Shown: one piece after another, positions 48,924-59,803 of the stretch
How the letters are laid out: every line of letters begins with the position of its first letter
Position numbering within the stretch: the first letter of the stretch is position 1
Source of the DNA: Lepidodermella squamata
Lineage: Eukaryota > Gastrotricha
Reading direction: 5' to 3'
NCBI GenBank assembly: GCA_047495785.1
Contig: JBLDXI010000020.1
Span: forward strand, 2,356,001-2,420,000
DNA length: 64,000 nt
Made by a program: the position numbers and the translations under genes
The notes under the pieces: generated by a model
Seen by the model: the letters and a program-made list of their open reading frames with translations, nothing else
What the model was told of the DNA's origin: nothing
Database searches by the model: none

Positions 48924-51900
48924 ATGTCGTTCTTAGCCAAGACCCTCCCGGCTCGCCTTAACGCGACCAATCTGCAATGCATCGAGCGGTCTTTGTGTCA
49001 AAAGGCGGCCAAGCCTAAGGCAGAAAAACCGCCACCGCAAGGTACTCCGTACAAAAATTTGACGATTGGTCTGCCGAAAGAGAGCTTCACCAATGAGAAA
49101 CGTGTCGCCTTAGTCCCGTCTGTCGTTCAGACGCTGACGAAGAAGGGCTTCCAGGTGCTGGTTGAAGACGGCGCCGGAGCTGCGGCGAACTTCACGAACG
49201 GCAAATACACCGATGCCGGCGCGAAAATCGTCGACCGTAAACAGGCGTTTGGAGCGGCTGATATCGTCCTGAAAGTCCGCGCCCCTGAGGCTAATGAAGT
49301 AGCGTTGTTCAAGGACCGCGCCAATTTGATTAGCTTCGTCTACCCGGCTCGTAACAAGGAACTTCTCGACGCGTTGGCTAAGCGAAAATTGACCGTTTTC
49401 GCCATGGATTGTGTTCCTCGTATTTCGAGGGCGCAAGTTTTCGACGCGCTGTCTTCGATGGCTAACATCGCTGGTTACAAGGCTGTTATCGAAGCCGCGA
49501 ATCATTTCGGCGGCTTTTTCGCTGGCCAAATCACCGCGGCCGGTAAGGTTCAACCGGCCAAGGTTTTGGTAATCGGCGGTGGTGTAGCTGGTCTGGCGGC
49601 GATTGGCACTGCGCGAAATCTCGGTGCGATTGTTCGTGGTTTTGACACACGTTCGGCTGTGCGTGAGCAGGTCGAATCGTTCGGAGCTGAATTTTTGGAA
49701 GTGACTGGAATCAAGGAATCTGGCGATGGCGCTGGCGGTTACGCCAAGGAAATGTCGAAGGAATTCATCGAAGCGGAAATGAAATTGTTCGCGAAACAGG
49801 CGAAGGAGGTCGACATTATCATCACGACTGCCCTGATCCCTGGCAAACCGGCACCGAAACTGATTTTACGGCACATGATCGAATCTATGAAGGAAGGCTC
49901 TGTTGTTGTCGACCTTGCATCTGAAATGGGCGGAAACATCGAGACGACCAAAGTGGGCGAGCTGTACAAGTACAAGGGCGTTACCCACATCGGTTACACC
50001 GACTTCCCGAGCAGACTGCCGACTCAATCGAGTACTCTGTACGCCAATAACATTTCGAAATTGCTGTTGAGCTTCGGAGAACGCGACCACTTTCACATCA
50101 ACATGGTGAGTATGATTCTCTAAATCGATTGCTTTTCTATCAAATTATCTTGCAATATCGCGTGAAAATTTAATCTACTCATGGTGTGCATGACCTAATA
50201 TTTCTCACCCCTAGGCGAAATGATTCAATTTATTTTTGAGCCCAAGTTATAAGATTACGTTTTCTACTCGGGTATTTGCGTATTATGTACGTGTCGATGG
50301 CTGTTTCGAAAAAGTGACATAATATAAAGGGGTTATCAGAGTAGAATTCAATCAAAAGTTTGCGATAAGTTCGTTATTTGAAAATGAATTGATCATAATT
50401 TATTTTCCTAATTTCCAAATACCGGAAAATACATGCAAATTGGGTGGATAAGAAATGAAATAGATTTGGACTTCTGGTATGCTGGTATGTGAATAATCGA
50501 TTTCACACAATGGCACGCTTATTTTGAAATGAAATGTTCTGCTTTTGACTTTTGGTCAGTCTCGTTCTTGTTGACTTTGAGCAAAAGAGACATTTTCATG
50601 AAAATAGCTCCCTCCCACAACCATAGATGTCAAAAATACAGAAAAATAGAGAATCGAGGTACGTAATTACTCATCGATTCACTCCACTGGCTTTTAGGTT
50701 GCCAAGCTCGTTGCAAATATTTATGTATGATTTTTTTGGCAGGCTGACGATGTTGTGCGCGGATCGATCATCCTCAAAGAGGGTGAGATGATGTGGCCTC
50801 CACCGGCTATCAAGGATCCGAGCCCACCCGCACCCCCGAAACCGGCCGCCGCTAAGAAGGATGCGAAAGAAGCTGCCCCTGTCGACCTCTACAAAGACCG
50901 CTTGAAGGACGCTGTTGCCTACTCCGCCGGTCTCGGTGGTGTCATTGGCCTCGGTATCATCTCGCCCGGCTCGGCTTTCGCTCAAATGGTCGCTACTTTC
51001 AGCTTGTCTGGCATCGTCGGCTACCACACCGTTTGGGGAGTCACCCCGGCCCTCCACTCGCCTCTCATGTCCGTCACCAACGCTATCTCGGGTATCACGG
51101 CTGTCGGTGGTCTCGTCCTGATGGGCGGCGGCTTCTTCCCGTCGAACACCCCGCAAACCCTGGCTGCCATTGCGACCTTGATTTCGTCCGTCAACATCGG
51201 CGGTGGTTTCGTGGTCACCCAACGTATGTTGGACATGTTCCGTCGCCCGACTGACCCGAAAGAATACAACTACATGTACGGAGTCCCGGCCGCTGTTTTC
51301 CTCGGAGCTTACGGTCTTGCTGCTTCCCATGGAGGTTACCCTGATATCCACCAAATGGCCTACCTCGCCGCGTCGCTCTGCTGCGTCGGCGCTTTGACCG
51401 GTCTCAGCTCGCAGAAAACTGCCCGTGTCGGCAACGCCCTGGGCATTATCGGTGTTACGGGAGGTCTTACCGCTACCTTCGGCTCACTCATGCCAATCGA
51501 CCCAGCCACCTTAACGCAGATGGGTGTTCTGTTGGGAACTGGTCTCGGCATTGGTGGTGTTGTTGCTAAACGAATGGAAGTCACTGATCTGCCTCAAATG
51601 GTCGCGTTGTACCACAGCTTGGTCGGTATGGCCGCTGTTTTGACCTGTATCGCCAATTACATGCACGAATACGCGCATTTCGCCACTGACCCGGCCGCTA
51701 ACGTCATCAAGACCTTCTTGTTCCTCGGCACTTACATCGGTGGTGTTACTTTCACCGGCTCGCTGATTGCCTACGGTAAACTGCAGGGTGTTCTGAAGTC
51801 TGACCCCCTCTTGCTGCCTGGTCGCCACGCTTTGAATGCCAGTCTTCTGCTCGGCAACGTTGCTGCCCTGGTTTACTACATGAATTCTGGCAGCCAAATG

Positions 51901-52812
51901 GCTGGTTTGAGCATGCTGTACGCCACTTCGATCCTGTCTGGTGTCATGGGTGTCACTTTGACCGCGGCTATCGGCGGCGCTGATATGCCTGTTGTCATCA
52001 CGGTTTTGAACTCTTACTCTGGCTGGGCTCTTTGCGCAGAAGGTTTCATGCTTAACAACAATCTGATGACCGTCGTCGGTGCGCTGATCGGCTCGTCCGG
52101 TGCCATTTTGTCCTACATCATGTGCAAGGCGATGAACCGCTCGCTGCCCAACGTCATTCTCGGCGGCTACGGTGTCCCGACTGGCAAGCCTATGGCTATC
52201 ACTGGCACCCACACCGAGGTCAACGTCGATCAAACCGTTGAAATGATTATGCAATCGAAGAACATCATCATCACCCCTGGCTACGGTATGTGCGTCGCCA
52301 AGGCCCAATACCCGATCAGTGAGATGGTTAAGCTCCTCAAGACCAAGGGCATCAACGTCCGTTTCGGTATTCACCCCGTCGCCGGTCGTATGCCTGGTCA
52401 GTTGAACGTCCTGTTGGCTGAGGCTGGTGTGCCATATGATGTTGTGCTCGAAATGGATGAAATCAATCACGACTTCCCAAATACCGACTTGGTCCTGGTC
52501 ATCGGTGCCAATGACACCGTCAACTCGGCTGCGGAGGATGATCCCAACTCGATCATCGCTGGTATGCCAGTTCTTCGCGTCTGGCTCTCGAAACAGGTTA
52601 GACCTTAACAGGGTTATCCAAAAACTCCTCCTTAACGATTTATTTTCCAGGTCGTTGTTATGAAGCGTTCTCTCGGCGTCGGTTACGCTGCTGTTGACAA
52701 TCCTATCTTCTTCAAACCGAACACTGGCATGCTTTTGGGTGATGCTAAGAAGATGTGCGACGCTCTCCTCACCAAGCTTAGGGAGCATATCAAGGAGGAT
52801 GGCGCTGCATAA
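48924..52812 (+). CDS. NNT: Proton-translocating NAD(P)+ transhydrogenase
   Basis: Mitochondrial inner-membrane enzyme that uses the proton gradient to make NADPH from NADH. Three exons, 48924-50105, 50743-52596 and 52651-52812, encode 1,065 residues (human about 1,086). The N-terminus is a Ser/Ala/Arg-rich mitochondrial presequence. Domain I starts near [20 protein letters not shown] and has [18 protein letters not shown] for NAD binding. Domain II holds the many membrane helices (for example [14 protein letters not shown]). Domain III starts near [19 protein letters not shown] and ends with [13 protein letters not shown]. All three domains are in one chain, in the animal order. Codon use is strongly biased to C or G at third positions, which creates long shadow open frames on the other strand. 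Together with IDH2 it supplies mitochondrial NADPH. Confidence 0.98.
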
Positions 52813-53472
52813 AAACGCCATTAAAACCACTATTTTTGACAATTCATTCTCGCAGCTCTTCCTCGTTCGTTTCGAGATTATTATAAATGTAGCATTCTTT
52901 ATCCAAAGATATATGATAGTTCCAAACTATATCGACGGGCGCATGTCGTTTTTTTGAGTTCATAATTTATGCTCAGAGCACGTTCATGCAAAACACTTTT
53001 TAGTCTCTTCTCCACGATGATGAAAACTAATCACCTAGTATTTTATCTCGGCTCGTCTTGTTGTTGTTCTAAAACTAGTGCATTCGAATGATAATTATTA
53101 CGATATGGTGGTTCGTCGTTCCGCATCCAAGATGTAGTGCTGTCCAACGTAACAGCCCGGTTGTGTGAGACGCAATCATCAGTTCTGCAGCATTATCTTC
53201 CATTACCAGTGAATTGTTTCGCTTTACTCAATTATTTGAAAGTATAGACTTGAGTTCAACGCACCCTCGATAAAAATGGTCCACATTTTTTTTGCGAAAT
53301 TTTTGGTTGAATGCTATTATATTTGCGTGACAAAATTTAGTTGTGGTATTATAAATAATTATCGATCATGTGAAAAAATTGTTTACTGCCACCGCGATTC
53401 ACTCTGCCCTATTATAGCGAAAATCCATGCAAATTGTGTTTTTTTATTATTTTAGAGCTTTTTCAATTTACG
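52813..53472. other. Spacer between NNT and TDP2 paralogue 1
   Basis: No gene is seen. No canonical poly(A) signal is close to the NNT stop. An acceptor-like TATTATTTTAG ends at 53455, 17 nt before the next start. Confidence 0.4.
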
Positions 53473-54304
53473 ATGGCTCAAAAGAATTTGAAAATTATTT
53501 CATGGAACACGGACGGTTTGGACCTTGCTGAAATGGAAGTTCGCGCCGATTGCTTAGCTGAAGTCCTTCTCCAGTATTTAATTTGCATTTTATTGTTTTG
53601 AAATTAATTTTTGCTCTGATTTCAGTTCGAATGCTGATATTGTTCTATTGCAAGAAGTCGTATCACAAACTGCCTCTATTTTCGATGAAAAATTGAGAGG
53701 AACTTATTGGATGAACTACAGCTCGACTACCAGTCCTTATTTTACTGCAATTTGCGTTAAAAAGGGAGGTAGTATGGTAACTTCGGCTTATTACGAGCCG
53801 TTCTTAACTTCTAGCTTGGATCGAGGTTTACAGATGACGGAGGCAATAATCTATGGATTGCCTGTAACAATCATCACATCTCACTTGGAAAGCAAGAAAG
53901 GCTCTTCAGCCGAGCGAATTTTACAGCTGAGAACTCTTTTTGAAACAGCGAAAGCGTCTTCACATGACAGGGTTGTATTTCTCGGCGGAGATTTCAACTT
54001 GCAAGATATTGAGTTGAAATCCTCTGGGGGAATACCCACTGGTTTTGCTGATGCGTGGGAAGCTACGGGTTGTAAGGAAGTCGAAAAATGGACCTGGGAT
54101 ATGGAGACAAATTGCAATTTACAAGGCTCTTGGAGCCAAAAACCTCGCAGTCGTTTTGATAGAATCTATTTCGGCTCTGGAGATCTTTTTCATATTCAGC
54201 CACTAAAATTTGAATTAATAGGTCGTCAACCGATGACACCGATGCACAGATTCCCATCAGATCACTGGGGCCTTAGTTTTTTATGCAAAGTCGACCTTCC
54301 CTAA
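53473..54304 (+). CDS. Tyrosyl-DNA phosphodiesterase 2-like, paralogue 1 (no UBA)
   Basis: Member of the Mg2+-dependent endonuclease/exonuclease/phosphatase fold; TDP2 removes topoisomerase II remnants from DNA 5' ends. Two exons, 53473-53573 and 53626-54304, encode 259 residues. All TDP2 signature motifs are present: SWNTDGLD, LLQEVV, GGDFNLQD and SDHWGL. SHLES and the RFDRIYF block also match. Unlike paralogue 2 and most TDP2 proteins it starts directly with the catalytic domain and has no N-terminal UBA-like region. Only 78 nt separate it from paralogue 2. The missing UBA may change how it is recruited; it is otherwise expected to be active. Confidence 0.93.
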
Positions 54305-54356
54305 TTTTGTATCGATATTGTCTACCCTTTTTATTTCAACCCCTTTAAATTTGTTG

Positions 54357-54359
54357 TAG
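54357..54359 (+). promoter_or_regulatory. Candidate trans-splice acceptor before TDP2 paralogue 2
   Basis: CCTTTAAATTTGTTGTAG ends at 54359, 55 nt after the stop of paralogue 1 and 23 nt before the next ATG. Confidence 0.5.
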
Positions 54360-54382
54360 ATCGTTACAAAAAAGGAATAAAA

Positions 54383-55567
54383 ATGTCCGATAATGAAGAT
54401 GACCCTCACGCCGTACGCCTCGGTGCTGAGGAATGCGATCGCCTGTGCGAACAATTTGCGGCGATTACCGATACCAATTCCGTCATAGCTATGATGTTCC
54501 TGCAACGGAATATGTGGGATCTCCGCGGAGCTATCGAAACGTACTACAACCAATTCACGAAGGGTGATGATCGCCCGTTATCAGCTCGCTTGAAAGAGGA
54601 GGGAAAATCTAGCAAAGTCTCGTCGAAAGCGTCGACTTCTAGCGCTAAAATAACTGAAAGACCGTCTTCATCTCTGAAATCCGCCAAGCGTGTTAAGGTT
54701 TTGTCGTGGAACACTGACGGTATCGATCCTTGCGAACCTAAAGCCCGAGCTAAATGTTTGGCTGAAGTCATTTTGAAGTAATATCGATTTTTTCCAGCTT
54801 TTTCACGCTCATATTTTCGCTTCAAGGGAAGACCCTGACATTGTGATGCTTCAAGAAGTTGTTTCAATAACCGTCGAAATTTACGACGATTTACTGTCAG
54901 ATGTCTACGATTTGTCATTTGGCGATTTCGGCGCTGAATATTTTACGGCTATTGCAATCAAAAAGGAGTCAGGGGTAGTCGAATCTAGCACTTTCAAGCC
55001 TTTCGGTTCCTCGCTTATGGGTCGTGGATTACAGGCTGTAGAGGTGAAATTTTTGTGAAATCCGAGGAATTTTCTCAACTTGTGAATTAGGCTCGTATTC
55101 ACGGTGTTCCAACTACGATTATGACTTCTCACCTTGAAAGTATGAAGGACTATACTGAAGAACGAGTTCGTCAACTTCAAACTATGTTCACCACGGCTCG
55201 AGAAACAGAGATAAACCGAGTCGTTCTTTGTGGCGGTGATCTCAACCTTCGCGAGCCAGAAATCGGTAAAGCAGGTGGAATCCCTCGAGGTTTTGCCGAT
55301 GCCTGGGAAGCGGCTGGTCGTCGAGACATGGCGAAATTCACATGGGACACTCAACGCAATAGTAACCATGAAATGGAAGGAGCCAAATTCAAACCTCGTT
55401 GCCGATTCGATCGGATCTACTTCCGATCAGCAGATGATGTGATCGCTAAGCCTGTTTATTTCGAACTGGTCGGCTTAGAGAAAGTCACTCCCCTACGCCG
55501 TTTCCCATCCGATCATTGGGGCATTCTTTTCCACGTCGATCTTACTCCTAACACCCCTGTTGCTTAA
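54383..55567 (+). CDS. TDP2: Tyrosyl-DNA phosphodiesterase 2, paralogue 2 (full length)
   Basis: Three exons, 54383-54777, 54827-55043 and 55091-55567, encode 362 residues, the usual TDP2 length. The N-terminal part (about residues 10-55, with ECDRLCEQFAAIT and MWDLRGAIETYYNQF) resembles the UBA-like domain of TDP2. A Lys/Ser-rich linker follows. The catalytic domain begins at KVLSWNTDGID and has MLQEVV, GGDLNLREPE, RFDRIYFRS and SDHWGILF, the four metal/active-site motifs. The second acceptor (CGCTTCAAG) was chosen because it alone keeps frame; a more typical TTTTCCAG 29 nt upstream would break it. The gene repairs DNA-topoisomerase II adducts in the nucleus. It is a tandem duplicate of paralogue 1. 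Confidence 0.94.
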
Positions 55568-55739
55568 AAGCACAGTTTTGGGACAATTCGTTTTCTCATT
55601 TAATGGACCGATGAATCTCTAATTTTTCCGTTTTATGCTCAATGACTTTTGACTAGTATCATTTTAAATATGAAGGCCGTGATACCTAGAATTCTTCATA
55701 CTTGAATGTCAAAATTAACTAATTTCTTTGAAATATTCC

Positions 55740-55742
55740 TAG
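55740..55742 (+). promoter_or_regulatory. Candidate trans-splice acceptor before WDR33
   Basis: TTTGAAATATTCCTAG ends at 55742, nine bases before the WDR33 start codon. Confidence 0.45.
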
Positions 55743-55751
55743 ATTTTTAAG

Positions 55752-58700
55752 ATGGCTGTAGCCACGGCTAGAAACTACGGCAGCCAGCCATCGCAGGATG
55801 ATAACACCGGCTCAGGCATGGGTGAATCTTTTGGCGGCGGCGGAGGGCGCGGCCGACCCCGTTTACCCCAACAGCAATACTACAACCTTCAGCATTTGAA
55901 GCAGCAGCAACAACTCCTGCAACAGGGCATAGTCTACGACGGAAAGCGTCTTCGAAAGTCTTTCCATCGAAAAGCTATCGACTACAACACGGCAGTTGTT
56001 ACCTACCTGGAAGACCGCATTTGGCAACGAGATCATCGTGATCGGCGAGCTATTCAGCCAGATATCATCTATCAGAATCGAGTCAACCCTCCGATAAATA
56101 TCCTTGATAATCCTGTGAATGCAGTCACTACTCGATTTGTTCGAGCTGCTACCAACAAAATTCGATGCCCGATTTTCTGCCTTACGGTAGGTTTGAACTT
56201 CAATTATTTCTCCCAAAAATTTAAATTCGCTTTTTCAGTGGACACCTGATGGTCGAAGAGTTGTAACAGGCGCTGCAACTGGCGAGTTCACTTTATGGCA
56301 AGGCTTGTCTTTCAGTTTCGAAACAATTTTACAGGTAATTTATAGTTTGAGAAGTTGGGCAAATTATTATTTAGGTATTTTGTTGTTTAGGCTCACGATT
56401 CGAGCATCATGTCAATGGTTTGGAGTAACAGTGATGGCTGGTTGCTATCCGGCGACCGAAACGGTTTTGTCAAGTACTGGCAGTCGAACATGAATAACGT
56501 TAAAATGTTCCAAGCTCATAAAGACCAGCTCCTTGGACTAAGGTACAGTTCAATTGTGATATCCCTCTTGGTGCTCTACTCACTACTCATTGATCGCTTT
56601 CATTTTAATTTTATATCACCCTTATACGGTTTTTAAGAGAGAAATAAAATAAATTAAGGCGCTTTCATATGAAACAATTTTCCACTATTTCCGAAATAAA
56701 GTTTGCAAATAAAATGAGAGGTTGCAATAAAAGAGAGATATTTTTCCCGCTTTCAGATGTAACGGAATTTTTCACGAATAAAATAAAGAATTACTATAAT
56801 TTTTGAGGTGGAACAGCTTTTATTGGATCCCTAAGATGGAAGTGGATTGAAATAAAAGAATAAAAAGTGATAAATGAATGGGATTTTAGCTATTAGATTG
56901 TCCATTTTCGATGATTAATTTGAAATAAAATTCCGAACAGCCCGATGTATAGAACTAGATTAGATCATATCAAAATAATTTTGTTTTGTTTAGTTTTTCG
57001 CCGACCGACCAGAAATTCGCATCCTCGGCTGCTGATAACCTCGTCAAAATTTGGGACTTCTGGACAGCTCAGGAAGAACAAGTGCTGCGCGGTCACGGTG
57101 CTGAGGTGAAATGCATTGCTTGGCACCCGTACAAAAGCCTCCTAGTTTCAGGGTCAAAAGACAGCCAACAGCCGATGAAGCTGTGGGACCCGAAAGCCGG
57201 CCAATGCCTCGGAACATTTTTCACGCACAAAGGCGGTGTGAATGACTTGAAATGGAGCCCGAACGGTTTGTATCTGCTTTCAGCCAGTCGTGATCATACC
57301 ATCAAGTTGTATGATGTTCGAAAACTTCGCGATGAAGTGCGAACTTTCCGAGGACATCGCCGTGACGCTACATCACTGGCATGGCATCCTCTGCACCAGG
57401 AATTATTTGTCTCCGGCGGATATGATGGACAGCTTATATTCTGGAATCTCAAGTAAACAGCCTAGATTTTTCGAGATACTGCAAACAATTTTCGAAAATT
57501 TTCGAACACATTTCCATCCCATTTTTATCCCATTTCGTGAGAACATTTTTTCAATTTTTTGCTTTCTTGTTTTAGCCAAGACCAGGAGGTTCATTCAGTT
57601 GACCGGGCCCACGAAAGCGTGATTTATGACATGTCGTGGCACCCTCTCGGCCACGTGCTCACTACATGCTCAAATGATTTCTCCACTCGTTTCTGGATTC
57701 GAAACCGACCCGGCGATAAACTGCGCGACAAAGCTAACTGGCCAATGGCCAACCTACCCCCGCCACCGCTTTACGGCCGTGGTGCTGCTTTGGCCGGGGC
57801 TGGCGGTTACGATGACGAAGACGAAGAAGGTGCTATTTCAACTCCTTTCGGCTCGATCGATACTAGCGCGATGAACGTGAAAACTGCTAATTTGCCGCCG
57901 AATATGGCTCCAAATGCTGCGTCGCTACCGCCGTCTCTCAATGTACCACTTCAAATGCCGCCAGGTTTCCCGCCCGGCATGCCACTACCCCTTGCCGCTA
58001 TGCTAGGCCAGCCCCCACCTGCTATCACAGAGGCCAAAAAAGCTACCGCGTTGGCCAATGTCAAACTGACAACTCGAGCTCAGGCTAATGAAGCAGTTCC
58101 CGGTCTAGGCGACGTTGTTAATACCATGGAGGCTGAAGTCCCGTCAAGTGCCGCTGGTATTCCTGGTTTGGACTTGGAAGACCCGCAAAAGTTGAAGCAG
58201 ATTCAACAGGATCACAAAAATCGTCCGCAGAAACGCGAATATCCTCGAGGTATTCAGAAACAGTTCGAAGAGGCCTGGGAAGGTGGCCGGCGTCAGGCTG
58301 GCGGAACGGCACCAGTCAGAAACAACTGGCAGCAAGGCAATGAACCGGCTGAGCCAAGGTTAGTTTTCAACCGTATAGTTGAATTTTTTAATTAATGAGG
58401 ATTTTTAGGAATCCCGAAGCTTGGGCGGCTTATAACATGTTCAGAGCCACGTGGGAAGGAACTGGTTCTGACTACCCGGCTGGTGGTTCCGATAACGATC
58501 CCTACCAGGAAGACCCGAACATGCCGCCTCCGTTGAATCCGCAAGAATACGGCGGTTACGGCTCCGAACCACCTCCGCCTCCGCCGCCTCAAAATCTTCC
58601 TCCCCCTCTCAGTGGCCCGCCTGGCGGTTATGAGCCTCACAACATGCAGCGAGACTATGGCCGCGGTTACCGACCTACCTATGGCGAATACCCTCCAGAC

Positions 58701-59104
58701 CGGCCGAATTACGAGCATCACAGAGAAGCAGACACGTACAGTCCTGGTCCGCCCGGTGATTACCATCACGATTCGTACAATCCCCAGGACAATTACGGCG
58801 GTGGTCATTCTCGATTTGTAAGTTGAAATTTCGCGATTTTGAATTTTTGAGAAAAATCGTCGATTTTTTGTAGCAACAACAGCAACATCATTCCCATGCT
58901 TCTTCGTATTACGGCGAATCAGCCCCACCACCCCTGCCGCCTCAACAGAACTACGACCCGTACTACGACTCTAGGCCTCCTCACGCGCAGCGCGGTGGCG
59001 GTCGAGGTGGCCATCGCGGCGGGTACAACTACGGTGCCGCGGCTCGGGGTATGTCGACTGATGACAATCGAAATGCGGCGAAGCGTTTCCGCGAGGATTA
59101 CTAG
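55752..59104 (+). CDS. WDR33: WDR33 (PFS2-type) polyadenylation factor
   Basis: WD40 subunit of the cleavage and polyadenylation specificity factor that helps recognise AAUAAA. Seven exons, 55752-56186, 56239-56334, 56391-56542, 56994-57452, 57576-58358, 58409-58817 and 58874-59104, encode 854 residues. The conserved N-terminal block is clear ([19 protein letters not shown], then [15 protein letters not shown]). Seven WD repeats follow, including [31 protein letters not shown] and [18 protein letters not shown]. The C-terminal third is Pro/Gly/Met-rich, then RGG-like ([10 protein letters not shown]). It is shorter than human WDR33 (about 1,336) because the collagen-like tail is shorter. The N-terminal Gly/Arg and polyQ runs are low complexity. 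Tandem AATAAA signals follow from 59229. Confidence 0.96.
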
Positions 59105-59333
59105 CATGAATTTCTGGTTTTATCTGGTGTAAATACGCAAGTCGTGACCAACATACCGCTGAAACTGCAACCCACTTGGTGAAAGTGTTGTGAATCCAGC
59201 TTTTTTGTTCGTTGTCTGAATAATGATAAATAAAGAATAAATAAAACATTTTCCATTAAATTTTACGAGAGTGAAAACATTTTATCAACATATAAAACAT
59301 TTTATTTGCTCAATATACAATTTTTGATGTTTT

Positions 59334-59336
59334 TAG
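59334..59336 (+). promoter_or_regulatory. Candidate trans-splice acceptor before glutaredoxin
   Basis: TTTTTGATGTTTTTAG ends at 59336, 22 nt before the ATG and about 100 nt after the WDR33 poly(A) signals. Confidence 0.45.
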
Positions 59337-59358
59337 CGTGATATTTTATTATTTAAAA

Positions 59359-59733
59359 ATGGACTGCACAGCTATGGAATCGTTTGTTCAACGCGTTGTT
59401 TCAGAGAAGTGCCTCGTCGTATTTTCTCTAACTACGTGTTCTTGGTGCTATAAGCTGAAAGCTTCGTTGGACGCTGCTAAAATTCCTCATCAAATCATCG
59501 AACTTGACAATATGAATTTATCCGACGATAGCATTGAGTGTGCTTTTAATGACCTAGAGCGCCGCTCAGGTATCACAACGGTGCCTCAAGTTTTCTTGGA
59601 AGGAAGATTCATCGGTGGCGCGACTGATAATATTAAAAGAGCAAGATCTGGCGAACTATATGAAGAAACCAATGCTTGTATTCAACGTTTTGCCGAACGT
59701 TATAAAGCTGCTAGAAAAGCGTCAAACTCTTAA
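59359..59733 (+). CDS. Glutaredoxin with CSWC active site
   Basis: A single exon encodes 124 residues of the glutaredoxin fold, which uses glutathione to reduce disulfides or glutathionylated proteins. The active site is TTCSWCYKLK, a dithiol motif with Ser-Trp in place of the usual Pro-Tyr. TVPQVFLEGRFIGGATD supplies the cis-proline and the glutathione-binding GG. There is no signal peptide or mitochondrial presequence, so a cytosolic location is expected. The open frame extends upstream to a GTG, but the ATG follows AAAA and matches family length. It lies 254 nt after WDR33 and 70 nt before zinc-finger gene 2 on the same strand. Confidence 0.93.
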   Translation: MDCTAMESFVQRVVSEKCLVVFSLTTCSWCYKLKASLDAAKIPHQIIELDNMNLSDDSIECAFNDLERRSGITTVPQVFLEGRFIGGATDNIKRARSGELYEETNACIQRFAERYKAARKASNS

Positions 59734-59758
59734 AATTGTTGAATCTTGAAACCAAACC

Positions 59759-59764
59759 AATAAA
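59759..59764 (+). terminator. Poly(A) signal of glutaredoxin
   Basis: AATAAA lies 25 nt after the stop and 22 nt before a candidate acceptor (TATATTTTTAG, ending 59786) of the next gene. Confidence 0.65.
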
Positions 59765-59783
59765 TGACGATATTTTATATTTT

Positions 59784-59801
59784 TAGGATTTTTTAATACA
59801 G
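59784..59801 (+). promoter_or_regulatory. Two candidate trans-splice acceptors before zinc-finger gene 2
   Basis: TATATTTTTAG ends at 59786 and GATTTTTTAATACAG ends at 59801. The second leaves only two bases before the ATG at 59804. Confidence 0.55.
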
Positions 59802-59803
59802 AA

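Noticed and set aside
50671-51354. A 227-codon minus-strand open frame opposite NNT
   Set aside because: Same cause as above: a shadow of the NNT coding sequence.
51511-52842. A 443-codon open frame on the minus strand opposite NNT
   Set aside because: It mirrors the strong third-base bias of NNT codons. The plus-strand frame is an unmistakable NNT domain II-III; the antisense product is low-complexity His/Asp/Arg/Val-rich with no domain.
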